From NCBI GenBank assembly GCA_050250575.1, contig JBFWOJ010000012.1, positions 56,226-120,225 on the forward strand: a DNA stretch of 64,000 nucleotides, in the 5' to 3' direction. Below are positions 25,396 to 33,666 of the stretch, one piece after another (within the stretch, counting starts at the first letter, position 1; each line of letters opens with the position of its first letter). Below the pieces are notes generated by a model that did no database searches, was not told the DNA's origin, and was given only the letters and a program-made list of their open reading frames with translations. The position numbers and the translations under genes are program-made. Origin of the DNA: SHVO01 sp050250575 (lineage in GTDB: Bacteria; Pseudomonadota; Alphaproteobacteria; Rhodospirillales; Rhodospirillaceae).

Positions 25396-25405
25396 TCACG
25401 AGGCG
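25264..25405. repeat. Composite duplication built from two distant segments
   Basis: Bases 25264-25311 are identical to 12195-12242 (48 bp), and 25310-25405 match 19687-19782 (96 bp, two mismatches). The two copies overlap by two bases at the join. The donors lie about 13 kb and 5.6 kb away and 7.4 kb from each other, so this block was stitched from separate places. The junctions have no target-site duplication that I can see. Confidence 0.88.
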
Positions 25406-25600
25406 GTCGTGCCCTCGATCGTAAAAGTGGATCGGACTCTCTACCGATTTGTCTCAATACCATTGGACGTCGCAAGTGTCCCAAAACTTCCTATTGAATC
25501 TCATAGATAGCCAACTCCCGTAATCCTGCGCACACTCTCTCAGGGAAATCTAAGAAATCTCAGACGCCGGTTGAGTTCGAGGGATTCTTTGGAGGGGGAA

Positions 25601-25852
25601 ATGAGCAACGTTCCTGCCCGTCAGCTTAGCGGGCGGGAGAGACAGTGTTTGCAACTGCTCGCGGCTGGGTTTCGTCGGTCAGCCATAGCCGCAAAGCTAG
25701 GGATCAAGCCAGTCACCGTCGACCTTCACATCCAAAATTCGCGGCGAAAACTAGGTGCAAATACGGTTGAGCAAGCCGTCGCCTTGGCGCTTATGCGAAG
25801 CCAAATAGTACTAACTGAGGACACACAAACCAGATCGGCGAAGGTCAAGTAA
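25601..25852 (+). CDS. Stand-alone LuxR/GerE-type HTH regulator
   Basis: An 83-residue protein consisting almost only of a LuxR-type DNA-binding domain. The ATG at 25601 follows GGAGGG. The HTH spans about residues 7-68: LSGRERQCLQLLAAGF, then AIAAKLGIKPVTVDLHIQNSRRKLGA, with the usual recognition helix. It lacks a receiver or autoinducer domain, so activity may depend on amount or a partner. The gene is monocistronic and lies just upstream of two coupled secreted-protein genes, which are its most likely targets. Confidence 0.85.
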   Translation: MSNVPARQLSGRERQCLQLLAAGFRRSAIAAKLGIKPVTVDLHIQNSRRKLGANTVEQAVALALMRSQIVLTEDTQTRSAKVK

Positions 25853-26025
25853 GTCTCTGCGACGGAAATTGTAGTCGTGCGCGCGTCAATTCTTGCGGAG
25901 CTGCGGCGCGCTTGCGTTTAGCTGGAGCATAGAAACGGGGCAGTTGAGCAGTTGAGATTCATCTTGGCTAGGAGAAGTAGCCATCGAGGTGGTGGATGGT
26001 CAGACGTTTTACATTCGGGGGAACC

Positions 26026-27636
26026 ATGCGATCCGTATCCGCGAAGTTGAGTCCAATCTTTTTACTCATGGGGGCGCTCGCGCCGTTGTGCGCCCAAGAG
26101 GCCGCCCCACTTATTGATACGCCCGCCAACCCGATTCCAGGGGGCTACTACGACGACCGCAATGTTCAAGCAGATCATCAGGTCGAGATCGATAGTAAGG
26201 AGCGCGAGCGCTTCGGCTTGCTCGGCAGCGACGGCAACTTCTCCTCCGAACGCCAGGCGTCCATAGAACGGCCAATGGCTATTTATTCAAGCTCGCCAAG
26301 CACGCTGTCATTTCCTATTACGTCGTCTGAACAAACCAATCACACCTTTTCAGTTCCTCGTACGATTTCCGGCTCGGCTACGTTTACGATCAGGTACCGC
26401 GGCGACTATGACTCCAGGTCAGAAACTGCGGACGTTACTGTCGACGGGATCTCGCTTGGCACAATCGGGGGCGATGGTAGTGGCTTTCAGTGTACACGTG
26501 AGCAGACGCGAACGCTTACGCTTACGGAAAGTCAGATGCGGCCGCTGATTGCGGATGGAAGGCTCGGCGTCAGGATCCAAAACTCGTCGTCGGTGGGATA
26601 TTGCAACGATTCCGAACGCTATCACATTGTGACCGTGAGTTTTGACGACGGGGCGGGCGGCGGCCCTGCCCCCAACCCGCCACCGATTGCCGGTGGCGGC
26701 AACGGCTCGCGTACGTCCCTTGGAACGCAATCCAACAAGTTCCTCGTCACCGGTGCGATCTCAACATTCTCGATCCTCGTGCCTAATCCATCTGTTGGTT
26801 CGGTGGTTGTAGCGATCGGAATGCAGGGGGACTTCGACGCGGGCGAGATGAGCGGGGAGTATGCCGAAGTCTGGGCCGGACCCGCCGGCTCCATGCAGAA
26901 ACTAGGGAATCATGACGGCGGAGGCACCCAATGCGGTAGTTTGGCCACCCGGGAGTTTACCGTTCCGCAGACGGCGTACATCGGAGGCTTGTTGAATATC
27001 GAGGTCCGGAACGGGACCGGCGTCAATGTCAACCTCACTGGTTGCAGCGACCTACACCAAATTGCCTTTTTCAAAGTCGGAGACTCCAATGCCGGTACTG
27101 GCGGCGGCATCGGCAATCCAGGGATCATCAATACCAATTTCGTCACTATTGAGCGCGCTGCTGTCGGCGGCAGCAATGCGTATGCCTACGTCACCTTTAG
27201 AAAGCCGATATCGGTGACCAGCTGGAGTACGCGGGTCACGCCCTCGGCATCAACCGTGTACTTCGCCGAGGTAACTCCCATTAAGCAACCCCAGTCGATC
27301 AACGACCTCGCGCTCAGAGTAATCATCAGCCTCGGCGGCGCCGTCGCGGGCAGCCCAGGACTATTTATCGACCTCGGCGAAGTCGCCCTCCAGCTGTATG
27401 ACTTCATTCAATCACGGCAGGCTACGCCCTCACGTCTCCGGGAGTTGAGAGTCGAGGAGCAGGTTCCGGGAACGGCCTCCGGCAGCGCAACTTTCCTCGT
27501 TCGGCTGGCTACAACCGGATCGGTGCCCGAATCAAATTGGGGCTTGGCGATCAGCGGCAGCTATTCACAAGCAGCCAACTCGACGCCCATCTCTTGGACC
27601 GCTTCAGCCGACCTCGCAAGGGAATCCGCAAAATGA
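26026..27636 (+). CDS. Secreted protein with two related jelly-roll-like domains
   Basis: A 536-residue exported protein. The ATG at 26026 is preferred over the one at 25996 because GGGGGA precedes it and a clean signal peptide results (MRSVSAKLSPIFLLMGALAPLCAQ). Two segments share a layout. The first (about residues 110-210) has GDYDSRSETADVTVDG...QCTREQ...LGVRIQNSSSVGYCND. The second (about 255-355) has GDFDAGEMSGEYAEVW...QCGSLATREF...LNIEVRNGTGVNVNLTGC. Each has a QC...C cysteine pair and a beta-rich pattern like carbohydrate-binding or discoidin folds. The C-terminal third is also beta-rich. It is coupled to the next gene by ATGA. Surface or matrix binding is inferred. Confidence 0.7.
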   Translation: MRSVSAKLSPIFLLMGALAPLCAQEAAPLIDTPANPIPGGYYDDRNVQADHQVEIDSKERERFGLLGSDGNFSSERQASIERPMAIYSSSPSTLSFPITSSEQTNHTFSVPRTISGSATFTIRYRGDYDSRSETADVTVDGISLGTIGGDGSGFQCTREQTRTLTLTESQMRPLIADGRLGVRIQNSSSVGYCNDSERYHIVTVSFDDGAGGGPAPNPPPIAGGGNGSRTSLGTQSNKFLVTGAISTFSILVPNPSVGSVVVAIGMQGDFDAGEMSGEYAEVWAGPAGSMQKLGNHDGGGTQCGSLATREFTVPQTAYIGGLLNIEVRNGTGVNVNLTGCSDLHQIAFFKVGDSNAGTGGGIGNPGIINTNFVTIERAAVGGSNAYAYVTFRKPISVTSWSTRVTPSASTVYFAEVTPIKQPQSINDLALRVIISLGGAVAGSPGLFIDLGEVALQLYDFIQSRQATPSRLRELRVEEQVPGTASGSATFLVRLATTGSVPESNWGLAISGSYSQAANSTPISWTASADLARESAK

Positions 27637-28478
27637 CGAGCCACAACTCGACTCGGAGCAGAACCAACATGGCCTTCCGGCTTGCCAGATTCAAATTCGG
27701 GTTCTTCGCTGTGCTTGCTTACATGGCCTGTGGCGGGCGGGCCATTGCCCAGGAAATAATCGTGGCGCCGATATTCTCCGGAATCGGTGGAAGCACGAGT
27801 TACGTGCGAATCTTCAATCCGGGTTCTGCGACGGAAATCGCCACACTGCTTATCCGAAGCGACTCTTCTGGCAAGCTGCTTGGACAGGTAACGGTGAGTG
27901 TTCCCGCTAAAGCTTCTCCTCAATGGTCGATTTCCGATTTGCTTAGATCGGCCAGACTCGATAGGGACGCCCTCGGGAAGTTTTCGCTGCGGATGGTGCG
28001 CACGACGAATTTGCTCGCTTTTCAGCACGTGATCTACGACTCGCAAAATAACTTCTTACAGAATGCCACGATCTGCGCTCCGATTGACGATGCCGCGTTG
28101 AACACTTTAGGCAGCTATCTGCTCAATCTCTACGTCCCGACAAGCGCTGAATTCCGTTCGCACGTAGTACTGCAGAATCCTGCGGCAGCACCTGTCACGA
28201 CACGCCTGAGATTTTTTGATGCTGAAAACGGAGCGGATCTCGGAGCTAGCGCAGCAATAGTCATTGCGCCAGGGGAAACGCGGTTGGTGTCGCTCCCCTC
28301 ACTAGCTGAGCCTATGGACCTCAAGCTCGCCGAAACCAGGCTTCACATTAACCTGCGAGCCGAGGTAAGCGGCGTACCTTATCGCGGACTTAATATGGCA
28401 CATGCGGTCGAAGGCTTTGGATCGAACAATTACCTATACTTGACCGAGTTCTGCCCTGTGCCCGCGGCCTTGCCGTGA
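27633..28478 (+). CDS. Secreted beta-rich protein, partner of preceding gene
   Basis: A 281-residue protein beginning in the stop codon of the previous gene (ATGA at 27633); an alternative ATG at 27669 gives a shorter leader. The hydrophobic segment LARFKFGFFAVLAYMACGGRAIAQ is a signal peptide. The mature protein has two halves of similar logic: VAPIFSGIGGSTSYVRIFNPGSATEIATLLI and LYVPTSAEFRSHVVLQNPAAAPVTTRLRFFD. Both read as strands around an N-P-(G/A) turn, typical of Ig-like or cell-surface beta-sandwich domains. The coupling suggests it acts with the double-jelly-roll protein outside the cell. Family unrecognised. Confidence 0.68.
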   Translation: MTSHNSTRSRTNMAFRLARFKFGFFAVLAYMACGGRAIAQEIIVAPIFSGIGGSTSYVRIFNPGSATEIATLLIRSDSSGKLLGQVTVSVPAKASPQWSISDLLRSARLDRDALGKFSLRMVRTTNLLAFQHVIYDSQNNFLQNATICAPIDDAALNTLGSYLLNLYVPTSAEFRSHVVLQNPAAAPVTTRLRFFDAENGADLGASAAIVIAPGETRLVSLPSLAEPMDLKLAETRLHINLRAEVSGVPYRGLNMAHAVEGFGSNNYLYLTEFCPVPAALP

Positions 28479-28584
28479 TCGGCGCTGTGCGATCCTCTTG
28501 GTCGCCGCAGATCGAGGGCTTTATTTGCCATCGGCCGCCTTTCTCGCTCATCGGAGCTATGCTGACCAGCGAGGCGATTTGATC

Positions 28585-28710
28585 ATGAGCATGTTATCGA
28601 ACATTCTAATCCTCGCCGCATCGTAGGCGGCAGTACTTGCACAAGATCCATTTGTGCAAAACGGATGGCAGCGGTCCACTGGCCCCGGCGGCATAGCTAT
28701 TTCAAGCTAA
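28585..28710 (+). pseudogene. Possible amber-interrupted leader-peptide gene fragment
   Basis: From the ATG at 28585 the frame reads MSMLSNILILAAS, then TAG (28624-28626), then AAVLAQDPFVQNGWQRSTGP and onward to TAA at 28708. Read through the TAG, it looks like a signal peptide with an AxA cleavage site followed by a short mature part, so a decayed exported-protein gene is plausible. It is too short to place in a family, and chance is not excluded. Confidence 0.35.
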
Positions 28711-28876
28711 GCTTTCACGACCAATATTCTGCTGAGAAGATGTCATACGGATTGGCGCTTACTTTTCCAACACCAAGATACTACGGCTCCGCGCCCCGAC
28801 AACTTTCTTCGATGCCAAGAATCTTCGATCTTCGCTTTGAAGGTATGGTGCCCGCCACGTTTCACGTGGGCCCTGA

Positions 28877-29191
28877 CCTGCTCCCCTGTATGCCCTCGTT
28901 TATAAGGAGAGTCTGTTCAGTTTTGGTCCGCTCCCCAACGTTGGATCGCTCGTTGTCTCGCCCTCCCGGCAACGCCGCGGCATTGGGACGGCGCTCATGG
29001 CGTGGTCGGAAGAACGCGCCCGATCGAACGGTGCGAAGGAGATTGCCCTCGATACATCCGAGGGCGCATCGCATCTCATTCGATGGTACACCGCGCTCGG
29101 TTACCGGGAGGTGGATATTGTCCAGTGGCAAGGAAAGACCTATCGCAGCTTGATCTTGAGCAAGACGCTTGATGGTCAAGCCACAGCGTAA
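28877..29191 (+). pseudogene. N-terminally truncated GNAT acetyltransferase
   Basis: The frame open from 28877 encodes the C-terminal two-thirds of a GNAT N-acetyltransferase: LYALVYKESLFSFGPLPNVG, VVSPSRQRRGIGTALM (the acetyl-CoA-binding R/QxxGxG/A loop), and ALDTSEGASHLIRWYTALGY. An in-frame TGA at 28874 precedes it. No N-terminal alpha1-alpha2 helix region was found in the other frames for 160 bases upstream. An ATG at 28997 could make a 64-residue stub without the acetyl-CoA loop. I read it as a pseudogene. Confidence 0.65.
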
Positions 29192-29253
29192 GAGAATCTG
29201 CCAACGGTACGCTTTTCCCACACCTGCGCCACGCCACGCCAGACACCACCGCG

Positions 29254-29748
29254 ATGAAAAAGCCCTCATTCGCCCTGCGCCGCGCCACCGATGCCGACTT
29301 CCCGCAGCTGTGCGAGTTGTACGCCGAGGTCGATGCGTTCCACCGTAAGGCCCGTCCGGACATATTCCGCAAGGCGCGCAACCCGGCGCGGCCGCGGACG
29401 TACATCGCAGGCCTTGTCGCAGGTCCCGACAGCGCCATCTTCGTCGCCGACGCCGGACGCCGCCTCGCCGGGTTTGTGGTGGTGGAAATCCAGCGTGGCG
29501 TCGAGGGCATGGTGCATAAGGCCGCGACCATCGCGTCGATCGATACGATCGGCGTCCGGCCGAGCTACCGCCGGCTCGGCCTTGGACGCCGCCTCGTGAC
29601 GCGCGCATGCCGCTGGGCGCAGCACCGCGGCGCGACCGCTGTGGGCCTGAGCGTCTTCGAATTCAATTCCGGTCCGATCGCGTTCTACGAAGCGATAGGC
29701 TTTCGCACCGTTGCGCGCACGATGGAACTCGGGCTTCCGCAACGCTAG
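29254..29748 (+). CDS. GNAT-family N-acetyltransferase
   Basis: A 164-residue complete GNAT enzyme that transfers acetyl from acetyl-CoA to an amine. It begins FALRRATDADFPQLCELYAEVD (helix 1 pattern) and has the acetyl-CoA loop VRPSYRRLGLGRRLV near residue 112. It ends with SGPIAFYEAIGFRTVARTMEL, the conserved beta5-beta6 region. The pattern is closest to RimI-like and aminoglycoside/other small-molecule acetyltransferases; the substrate is unknown. No ribosome-binding site is obvious. It follows a decayed GNAT gene but is not a simple duplicate of it. Confidence 0.85.
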   Translation: MKKPSFALRRATDADFPQLCELYAEVDAFHRKARPDIFRKARNPARPRTYIAGLVAGPDSAIFVADAGRRLAGFVVVEIQRGVEGMVHKAATIASIDTIGVRPSYRRLGLGRRLVTRACRWAQHRGATAVGLSVFEFNSGPIAFYEAIGFRTVARTMELGLPQR

Positions 29749-29822
29749 CGCCGCGCGACGACGATGACGACGGACGATCGCGGGGGCGCCGCCAACGGGA
29801 TCTCCTCCGTTCCGCAGGTGCG

Positions 29823-29848
29823 GGCGGTCCTTTGTCTCGGGGACCGCC
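29823..29848. terminator. Hairpin between convergent genes
   Basis: GGCGGTCC (29823-29830) pairs with GGACCGCC (29841-29848) across a 10-nt loop. It lies between the rightward acetyltransferase and the leftward SYLF gene, where a shared terminator is expected. There is no T-run. Confidence 0.5.
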
Positions 29849-29891
29849 AGCGCCTTTCGCGATCATTCGCTCCCGCGGACGAAGAGCGCGG

Positions 29892-30446
29892 CTAGCGTTC
29901 GATGCGCGTGATCTTCGAGCCTTCGATGGAGACGCCGGCCATCAGGCCCTGCTGCCCGAAGATGAAGGCGTAGGCGTCATCCTGGAGAGTCGTCGAAGAC
30001 AGGTTCTTCGCGACACCTTCATTGACGACGACCACGGTCGGTCCGACGCCGATCTCCCAGCCCTTGGACTCGCGCAGATATTTCACCGCGCCGTCGTTCA
30101 TGAGGAAGACGACGTAGCCGTAGGTTTGCGCACCGATCTGCAGACCGAAGGATCCGGAGACGGAATTGTAGTAGTTCACGCTCTTGCCGCCTTGGCGCAG
30201 AACGCCTTCGCCATAGCTGCCGCCGAAGCCGAGGCCGGCCTTGACGATGTTCGGGAAGATCAGGACCGCGCGGGCCTTGCCGGCAATGGCCGCGGCGATC
30301 TCGTGATCTTTGGTGAGCGCCGCGAGGGCCTGGTCGGCGTCGCGGTTGATGTCGGCCGCAGATGCGGCGTGCGCCGTGGCGGCGGGCGCGGCCCACACAC
30401 CGAGGATCAACGCGAGCGCAAGGACGACCTGACGAAGGAATTTCAT
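29892..30446 (-). CDS. Exported SYLF/YSC84-domain lipid-binding protein
   Basis: A 184-residue protein starting at 30446 after GGAGGGG, giving a signal peptide (MKFLRQVVLALALILGVWAAPAATAHA). The mature part is the SYLF domain: a helical start (INRDADQALAALTKDHEIAAAIA) and then the beta core KARAVLIFPNIVKAGLGFGGSYGEG and GSFGLQIGAQTYGYVV. SYLF domains in eukaryotic SH3YL1 bind phosphoinositides; bacterial exported versions are common but uncharacterised, and outer-envelope lipid binding is inferred. It appears to be monocistronic. Confidence 0.9.
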   Translation of the reverse strand: MKFLRQVVLALALILGVWAAPAATAHAASAADINRDADQALAALTKDHEIAAAIAGKARAVLIFPNIVKAGLGFGGSYGEGVLRQGGKSVNYYNSVSGSFGLQIGAQTYGYVVFLMNDGAVKYLRESKGWEIGVGPTVVVVNEGVAKNLSSTTLQDDAYAFIFGQQGLMAGVSIEGSKITRIER

Positions 30447-30549
30447 GCAATGCCCCTCCTTTAGGTAGGTACCGGCCAGTATAGCTCCCACGCCTGCAGG
30501 CGGTAGTTGCCATGAACGCGGGCGGAGACCCAAAGTCGCGATGCGCGGC

Positions 30550-31665
30550 TTAGAGGGTCAATTCATAAGTAATGCCATCCTCCGACCGCCCTTCAGGGCC
30601 GCGCTGGGAGCTGAAATACAGGCGCTTTCCGTCGGGACTGAAGGCCGGGCCGGCGATCTCCGAGTTGTCCTGGCCGTGCAGCATCACGAGGGGATACGGG
30701 GTGAAGTCCCGGCCGAGGCCGACGATCTGCATGTCTCCCCCGTCCTCGGCGATCAGCAGCTCCCCGCTGGGGCTGACTTCTATATTGTCCACGCCGCGGA
30801 GAATGGGATGGGGCGCGACGCGCGCATCATAGATGACGGCGAGTTCGCCGCCGGCAAGGGTATGCGCCCAGACCCGGTTGTCGCCTTTGGTCGTGAAAAA
30901 GATCTTACCCGCCGTGTAGACGATGCCTTCGCCGCCGCTGAACAGCGCGGCGCCGGCCACCTGCCTGCGCAGCGGCGCGGTCATGCCCGTCGGATCGGGA
31001 ATGCGGGTCCATGTCAGGCGGTGATCTTCGCGCATCGCGACTTCGAGGCGCCCCGTGGAAAGGTCGCCGGGCGCCTGCGGCACGAAGCGGTAGAGACAGC
31101 CGTCAGGCCGGTCTTCCGTCAAATAGGCGATCCCCGTGGCGGGGTCGATCGCGGCAGCTTCGTGACTGAAGGCGCCGAGACCGGGCCGGACGACGGCGGG
31201 CTTCACGCCGAGCGGATCGCACTCATGGACGAGGCCGAAATCGCCGCTCTCTTCGCAGGAGAGCCATGTGCCCCACGGCGTCTTGCCGCCGGCGCAGTTC
31301 ACCGAGGTCCCTTCCAGCACAGGATAACTGTCGACCACGGCCCCGCCTGCATCGAACCGGAGCGCACCGGCGCCGCCGCGCCGGCCCGGGACTTCGCTGT
31401 TGGAGACATAGATCCATCCGCCGCCGGGCGCGGCGAAACACGCGCCGCCGTCGGGCGCCGCGTGCCAGGGATATCTTCCGCCGGGGACGGCCGCCTTGCC
31501 CGATCGGGCGACGATGCGCAGCGACATGCCTTGCGGAAACGTGGCTTTCAACGCCGCATCGTAGGTCGTGGGCATTTCGGCGCGCGCCGCGCGGACGGCA
31601 CCTTCCATCGAGACGGTTGCCATTGCGGCAAATAGATTTCGAACGAAACGCCTGCGGCCGATCAT
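30550..31665 (-). CDS. Tat-exported PhoX-like (DUF839) phosphatase
   Basis: A 371-residue protein with the start at 31665, supported by GGGGGAA. The N-terminus MIGRRRFVRNLFAAMATVS is a twin-arginine signal (RRxF), so it is exported folded, probably with cofactors. The body matches the DUF839/PhoX beta-propeller family: GGGWIYVSNSE, TPWGTWLSCEES, FSHEAAAIDPATGIAYLTED, and IEVSPSGELLIAEDGGD. True PhoX is a Ca/Fe alkaline phosphatase of about 500+ residues; this one is shorter, so the activity may differ. The conserved E/D cluster (CEES, ED) that ligates metal is present. Confidence 0.8.
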   Translation of the reverse strand: MIGRRRFVRNLFAAMATVSMEGAVRAARAEMPTTYDAALKATFPQGMSLRIVARSGKAAVPGGRYPWHAAPDGGACFAAPGGGWIYVSNSEVPGRRGGAGALRFDAGGAVVDSYPVLEGTSVNCAGGKTPWGTWLSCEESGDFGLVHECDPLGVKPAVVRPGLGAFSHEAAAIDPATGIAYLTEDRPDGCLYRFVPQAPGDLSTGRLEVAMREDHRLTWTRIPDPTGMTAPLRRQVAGAALFSGGEGIVYTAGKIFFTTKGDNRVWAHTLAGGELAVIYDARVAPHPILRGVDNIEVSPSGELLIAEDGGDMQIVGLGRDFTPYPLVMLHGQDNSEIAGPAFSPDGKRLYFSSQRGPEGRSEDGITYELTL

Positions 31666-32033
31666 CGCCGTTCCCCCAACAAGATTGCGCGCATCGTAAC
31701 TGTTCGGGCGCCGAACTCCTGTGACATCTTGGCTATAATGCGCGAACAATCCGGCAGCTACACGCATAGCGGAACCGTCCAAAGCGTGGCGTAAAGACAA
31801 TATAAAAGCGAGCACAACCGAATCGCGGGGAATCGCGCCGGCGTCACATCTTTCAGTTTGGCGGGCACGCGATCCACACCAACAGGTAGGGGCTCAAAAC
31901 AAAAAAAACAGATTCGAGGTGAATCGCCGGCAGCGGGTGCAACCCCGCCGCGCGGGGAGTCGTTCCTAGGGCGCATGTGCTTCCCGGAAGCGGGGAGAAC
32001 AATGAGTAAGAGTTCAACAGAAGGAGGGACTCC
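31666..32033 (+). promoter_or_regulatory. Divergent promoter region upstream of the pilin operon
   Basis: This 368-base stretch separates the leftward PhoX-like gene from the Flp pilin. A perfect TATAAT occurs at 31734-31739 on the plus strand, and TATAAA at 31800. Neither has a good -35 at 17 bp, as is common for alphaproteobacterial promoters. No gene or hairpin stands out. It should carry the main promoter of the tad locus, with a long (about 290-base) leader if TATAAT is used. Confidence 0.45.
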
Positions 32034-32219
32034 ATGTTTATTCGTATTGTTGCTGCTCATCTCGGCCTGCTCCGCGATGAGAAGGGGGCTACCGCGATCG
32101 AGTACGGTCTGATCGCGGCGTTGATCGCCGTTGTCATCATCGGCGGCCTGCAGCTGGCCGGTGAAAATCTCGGCGGAACGTTCGACGGCGTCGCCGCCGA
32201 TCTCGACACCACTCCGTAA
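32034..32219 (+). CDS. flp: Flp/Fap-type major pilin
   Basis: A 61-residue prepilin, preceded by GGAGG. The leader ends in lysine-glycine (K17-G18), and the mature protein starts ATAIEYGLIAALIAVVIIGG. That gives the class IVb signature of E at +5 and Y at +6 (E23, Y24), with cleavage after G18 by the CpaA/TadV peptidase encoded next. Its size and hydrophobic helix match Flp pilins, which form the thin pili used for surface attachment. It is the first gene of the tad locus and is followed by a strong hairpin that may let it be made in excess. Confidence 0.95.
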   Translation: MFIRIVAAHLGLLRDEKGATAIEYGLIAALIAVVIIGGLQLAGENLGGTFDGVAADLDTTP

Positions 32220-32236
32220 CTTCCGACATCGAGGCT

Positions 32237-32269
32237 GGGGGGAGGAGGCGCGGGTCGCCTTCTCACCCC
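32237..32269 (+). terminator. Partial terminator between pilin and assembly genes
   Basis: A hairpin with left arm 32237-32250 and right arm 32256-32269 pairs at 13 of 14 positions (one G-T wobble, one G-A mismatch) around a 5-nt loop. There is no T-run, and coding resumes 76 bases later on the same strand. This fits an attenuator or mRNA-stabilising 3' hairpin that raises pilin over assembly proteins. Confidence 0.7.
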
Positions 32270-32344
32270 CGCACCGGTCGCCGCGGAACGCGGCGCCAAA
32301 CATTCGGCAGCGCTTTCATCCGAAAGATGGAACGTGAGGGGGCC

Positions 32345-32788
32345 ATGTTCATTCTGTCCGGACTCGCCTTTGCGGGTCTTCTGATCGCCGCCGCGGTATC
32401 CGATATCCGCAGCAACCGCATTCCAAACGTCATCACCGGCGCGCTGATCCTGGTATTTGCGATCTCCTGCGCCTCCGGCCTTTATCGCCCGGCGGCGCCG
32501 CACCTGATCGCGTTCGCCGTCGCCTTCGCCATCGGGTCGGTCCTTTTCCATGCCAAGCTTTGGGGCGGCGGCGACGCCAAGCTGCTCGCGGCGACCGGCC
32601 TTTATCTAGAGCCGTATGAGCTGAGCGCCCTGCTGCTCATCACCGCGCTTGCGGGCGGCGCGATGGCGGCCGGCCTGCTGCTGCACCAAAGAATCGCCGG
32701 CGGTGCGGCCGTAGGTCAGACCAAGATTCCCTACGGCGTGGCCTTGGCGACGGGTGGTCTCGCCGTCGGGCTGAGAGGGATGCTGTGA
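32345..32788 (+). CDS. cpaA: Prepilin peptidase CpaA/TadV
   Basis: A 147-residue membrane aspartyl protease that cleaves Flp and TadE/F-type prepilins. The ATG at 32345 follows GAGGGG; the longer frame starts on a poor context. The two catalytic Asp are D20 in AVSDIRSNRIPN and D77 in the GGGDAK (GxGD) motif. About four hydrophobic helices are visible. It lacks the N-methylase domain of full-size PilD, as usual for the tad system. It overlaps the CpaB start by one base. Confidence 0.93.
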   Translation: MFILSGLAFAGLLIAAAVSDIRSNRIPNVITGALILVFAISCASGLYRPAAPHLIAFAVAFAIGSVLFHAKLWGGGDAKLLAATGLYLEPYELSALLLITALAGGAMAAGLLLHQRIAGGAAVGQTKIPYGVALATGGLAVGLRGML

Positions 32789-33666
32789 TGCGTCCGCTCA
32801 CGATCGCCCTTGTCGCAGGCGCATTGCTGGCGACCGGCGGCGTCGCCGTCCTGGCGCACAAGATGATCCGAGGCGCCGCGGAAGAAGCGGCCGCCAAAGA
32901 AGCGATCAAGCCGCGGGAGGTCGAAGTGCTGGTGGCGGCACGCGACCTGCCGCCGGGACGCATTCTTACCGAGGCCGATCTGACATGGGCCCGCTGGCCC
33001 GAAAGCACGGCGCGGGCGGCGCAGGTGGTCGTCCGTCAGGAAGGCGAAAGCACGACCGACCAGATGCCCGGCACGGCGACGCGGCGGGCGCTGTTCGCGG
33101 GGGAGCCGATCGCGGCGGCGGCGGTGTTCCGCCCGGGCGACGGCCAAGGGTTCATGTCGCAGATGATCGGCCCGGGAAAAAAAGCCGTGGGCGTGACGGT
33201 CAGCGCGGCGTCCACGGCGTCGGGCTTCGTCCTGCCGGGCGATCTCGTCGACGTCATTCTCACGGTCGACCTGCAGAAGGCCGAAGTGACGATTTCGGAT
33301 GAAGGGCGCTTTGCCTCGCAGACCATCATCCGCGCGGTGAAGGTGCTGGCGGTCGACCAGGCGCTGGACGCGAGCGAAGGGAAGCCCGTGAAGCGCCGCC
33401 GCTCCTCCCGCGAGAAGGCGGAGAAGGCGGATGCGGAAAAAACGGCGGCCGGAAAGGACGACATCGCCATCGTCGGCAAGACGGTCGCGCTCGAGCTGAC
33501 ATCGGCCGAAGCCGAGAAGGTCCTCGCGGCGCAGGCCGCCGGCACCTTGTCGCTGTCGCTGCGCAGCTTCGCGGTCGATGAGACCAAACGCGAGGGCGTC
33601 ACGGGCCTTAGGCCCGCCACCGGCGGCGGCGTCCGCGTGATCAAGGGGGGCGAAGTTGCGCGCTAG
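32788..33666 (+). CDS. cpaB: Pilus assembly protein CpaB/RcpC
   Basis: A 292-residue periplasmic protein with an N-terminal anchor (PLTIALVAGALLATGGVAVLA). It has an SAF-like domain (VEVLVAARDLPPGRILTEADLTW, then AGEPIAAAAVF). The RcpC core follows with AVGVTVSAASTASGFVLPGDLVDVIL. Residues about 188-220 are a Lys/Arg/Glu-rich insert. CpaB is thought to sit with the outer-membrane secretin CpaC and help fold or gate it. It overlaps cpaC by 11 bases. Confidence 0.92.
   Translation: MRPLTIALVAGALLATGGVAVLAHKMIRGAAEEAAAKEAIKPREVEVLVAARDLPPGRILTEADLTWARWPESTARAAQVVVRQEGESTTDQMPGTATRRALFAGEPIAAAAVFRPGDGQGFMSQMIGPGKKAVGVTVSAASTASGFVLPGDLVDVILTVDLQKAEVTISDEGRFASQTIIRAVKVLAVDQALDASEGKPVKRRRSSREKAEKADAEKTAAGKDDIAIVGKTVALELTSAEAEKVLAAQAAGTLSLSLRSFAVDETKREGVTGLRPATGGGVRVIKGGEVAR

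Noticed and set aside
24964..28710. TAG read as a sense codon (amber recoding) because two genes show early in-frame TAG
   Set aside because: Several well-supported genes here, such as cpaB, cpaE, tadB and tadC, end in TAG, so TAG is a normal stop. The two early TAGs are better explained by gene decay.
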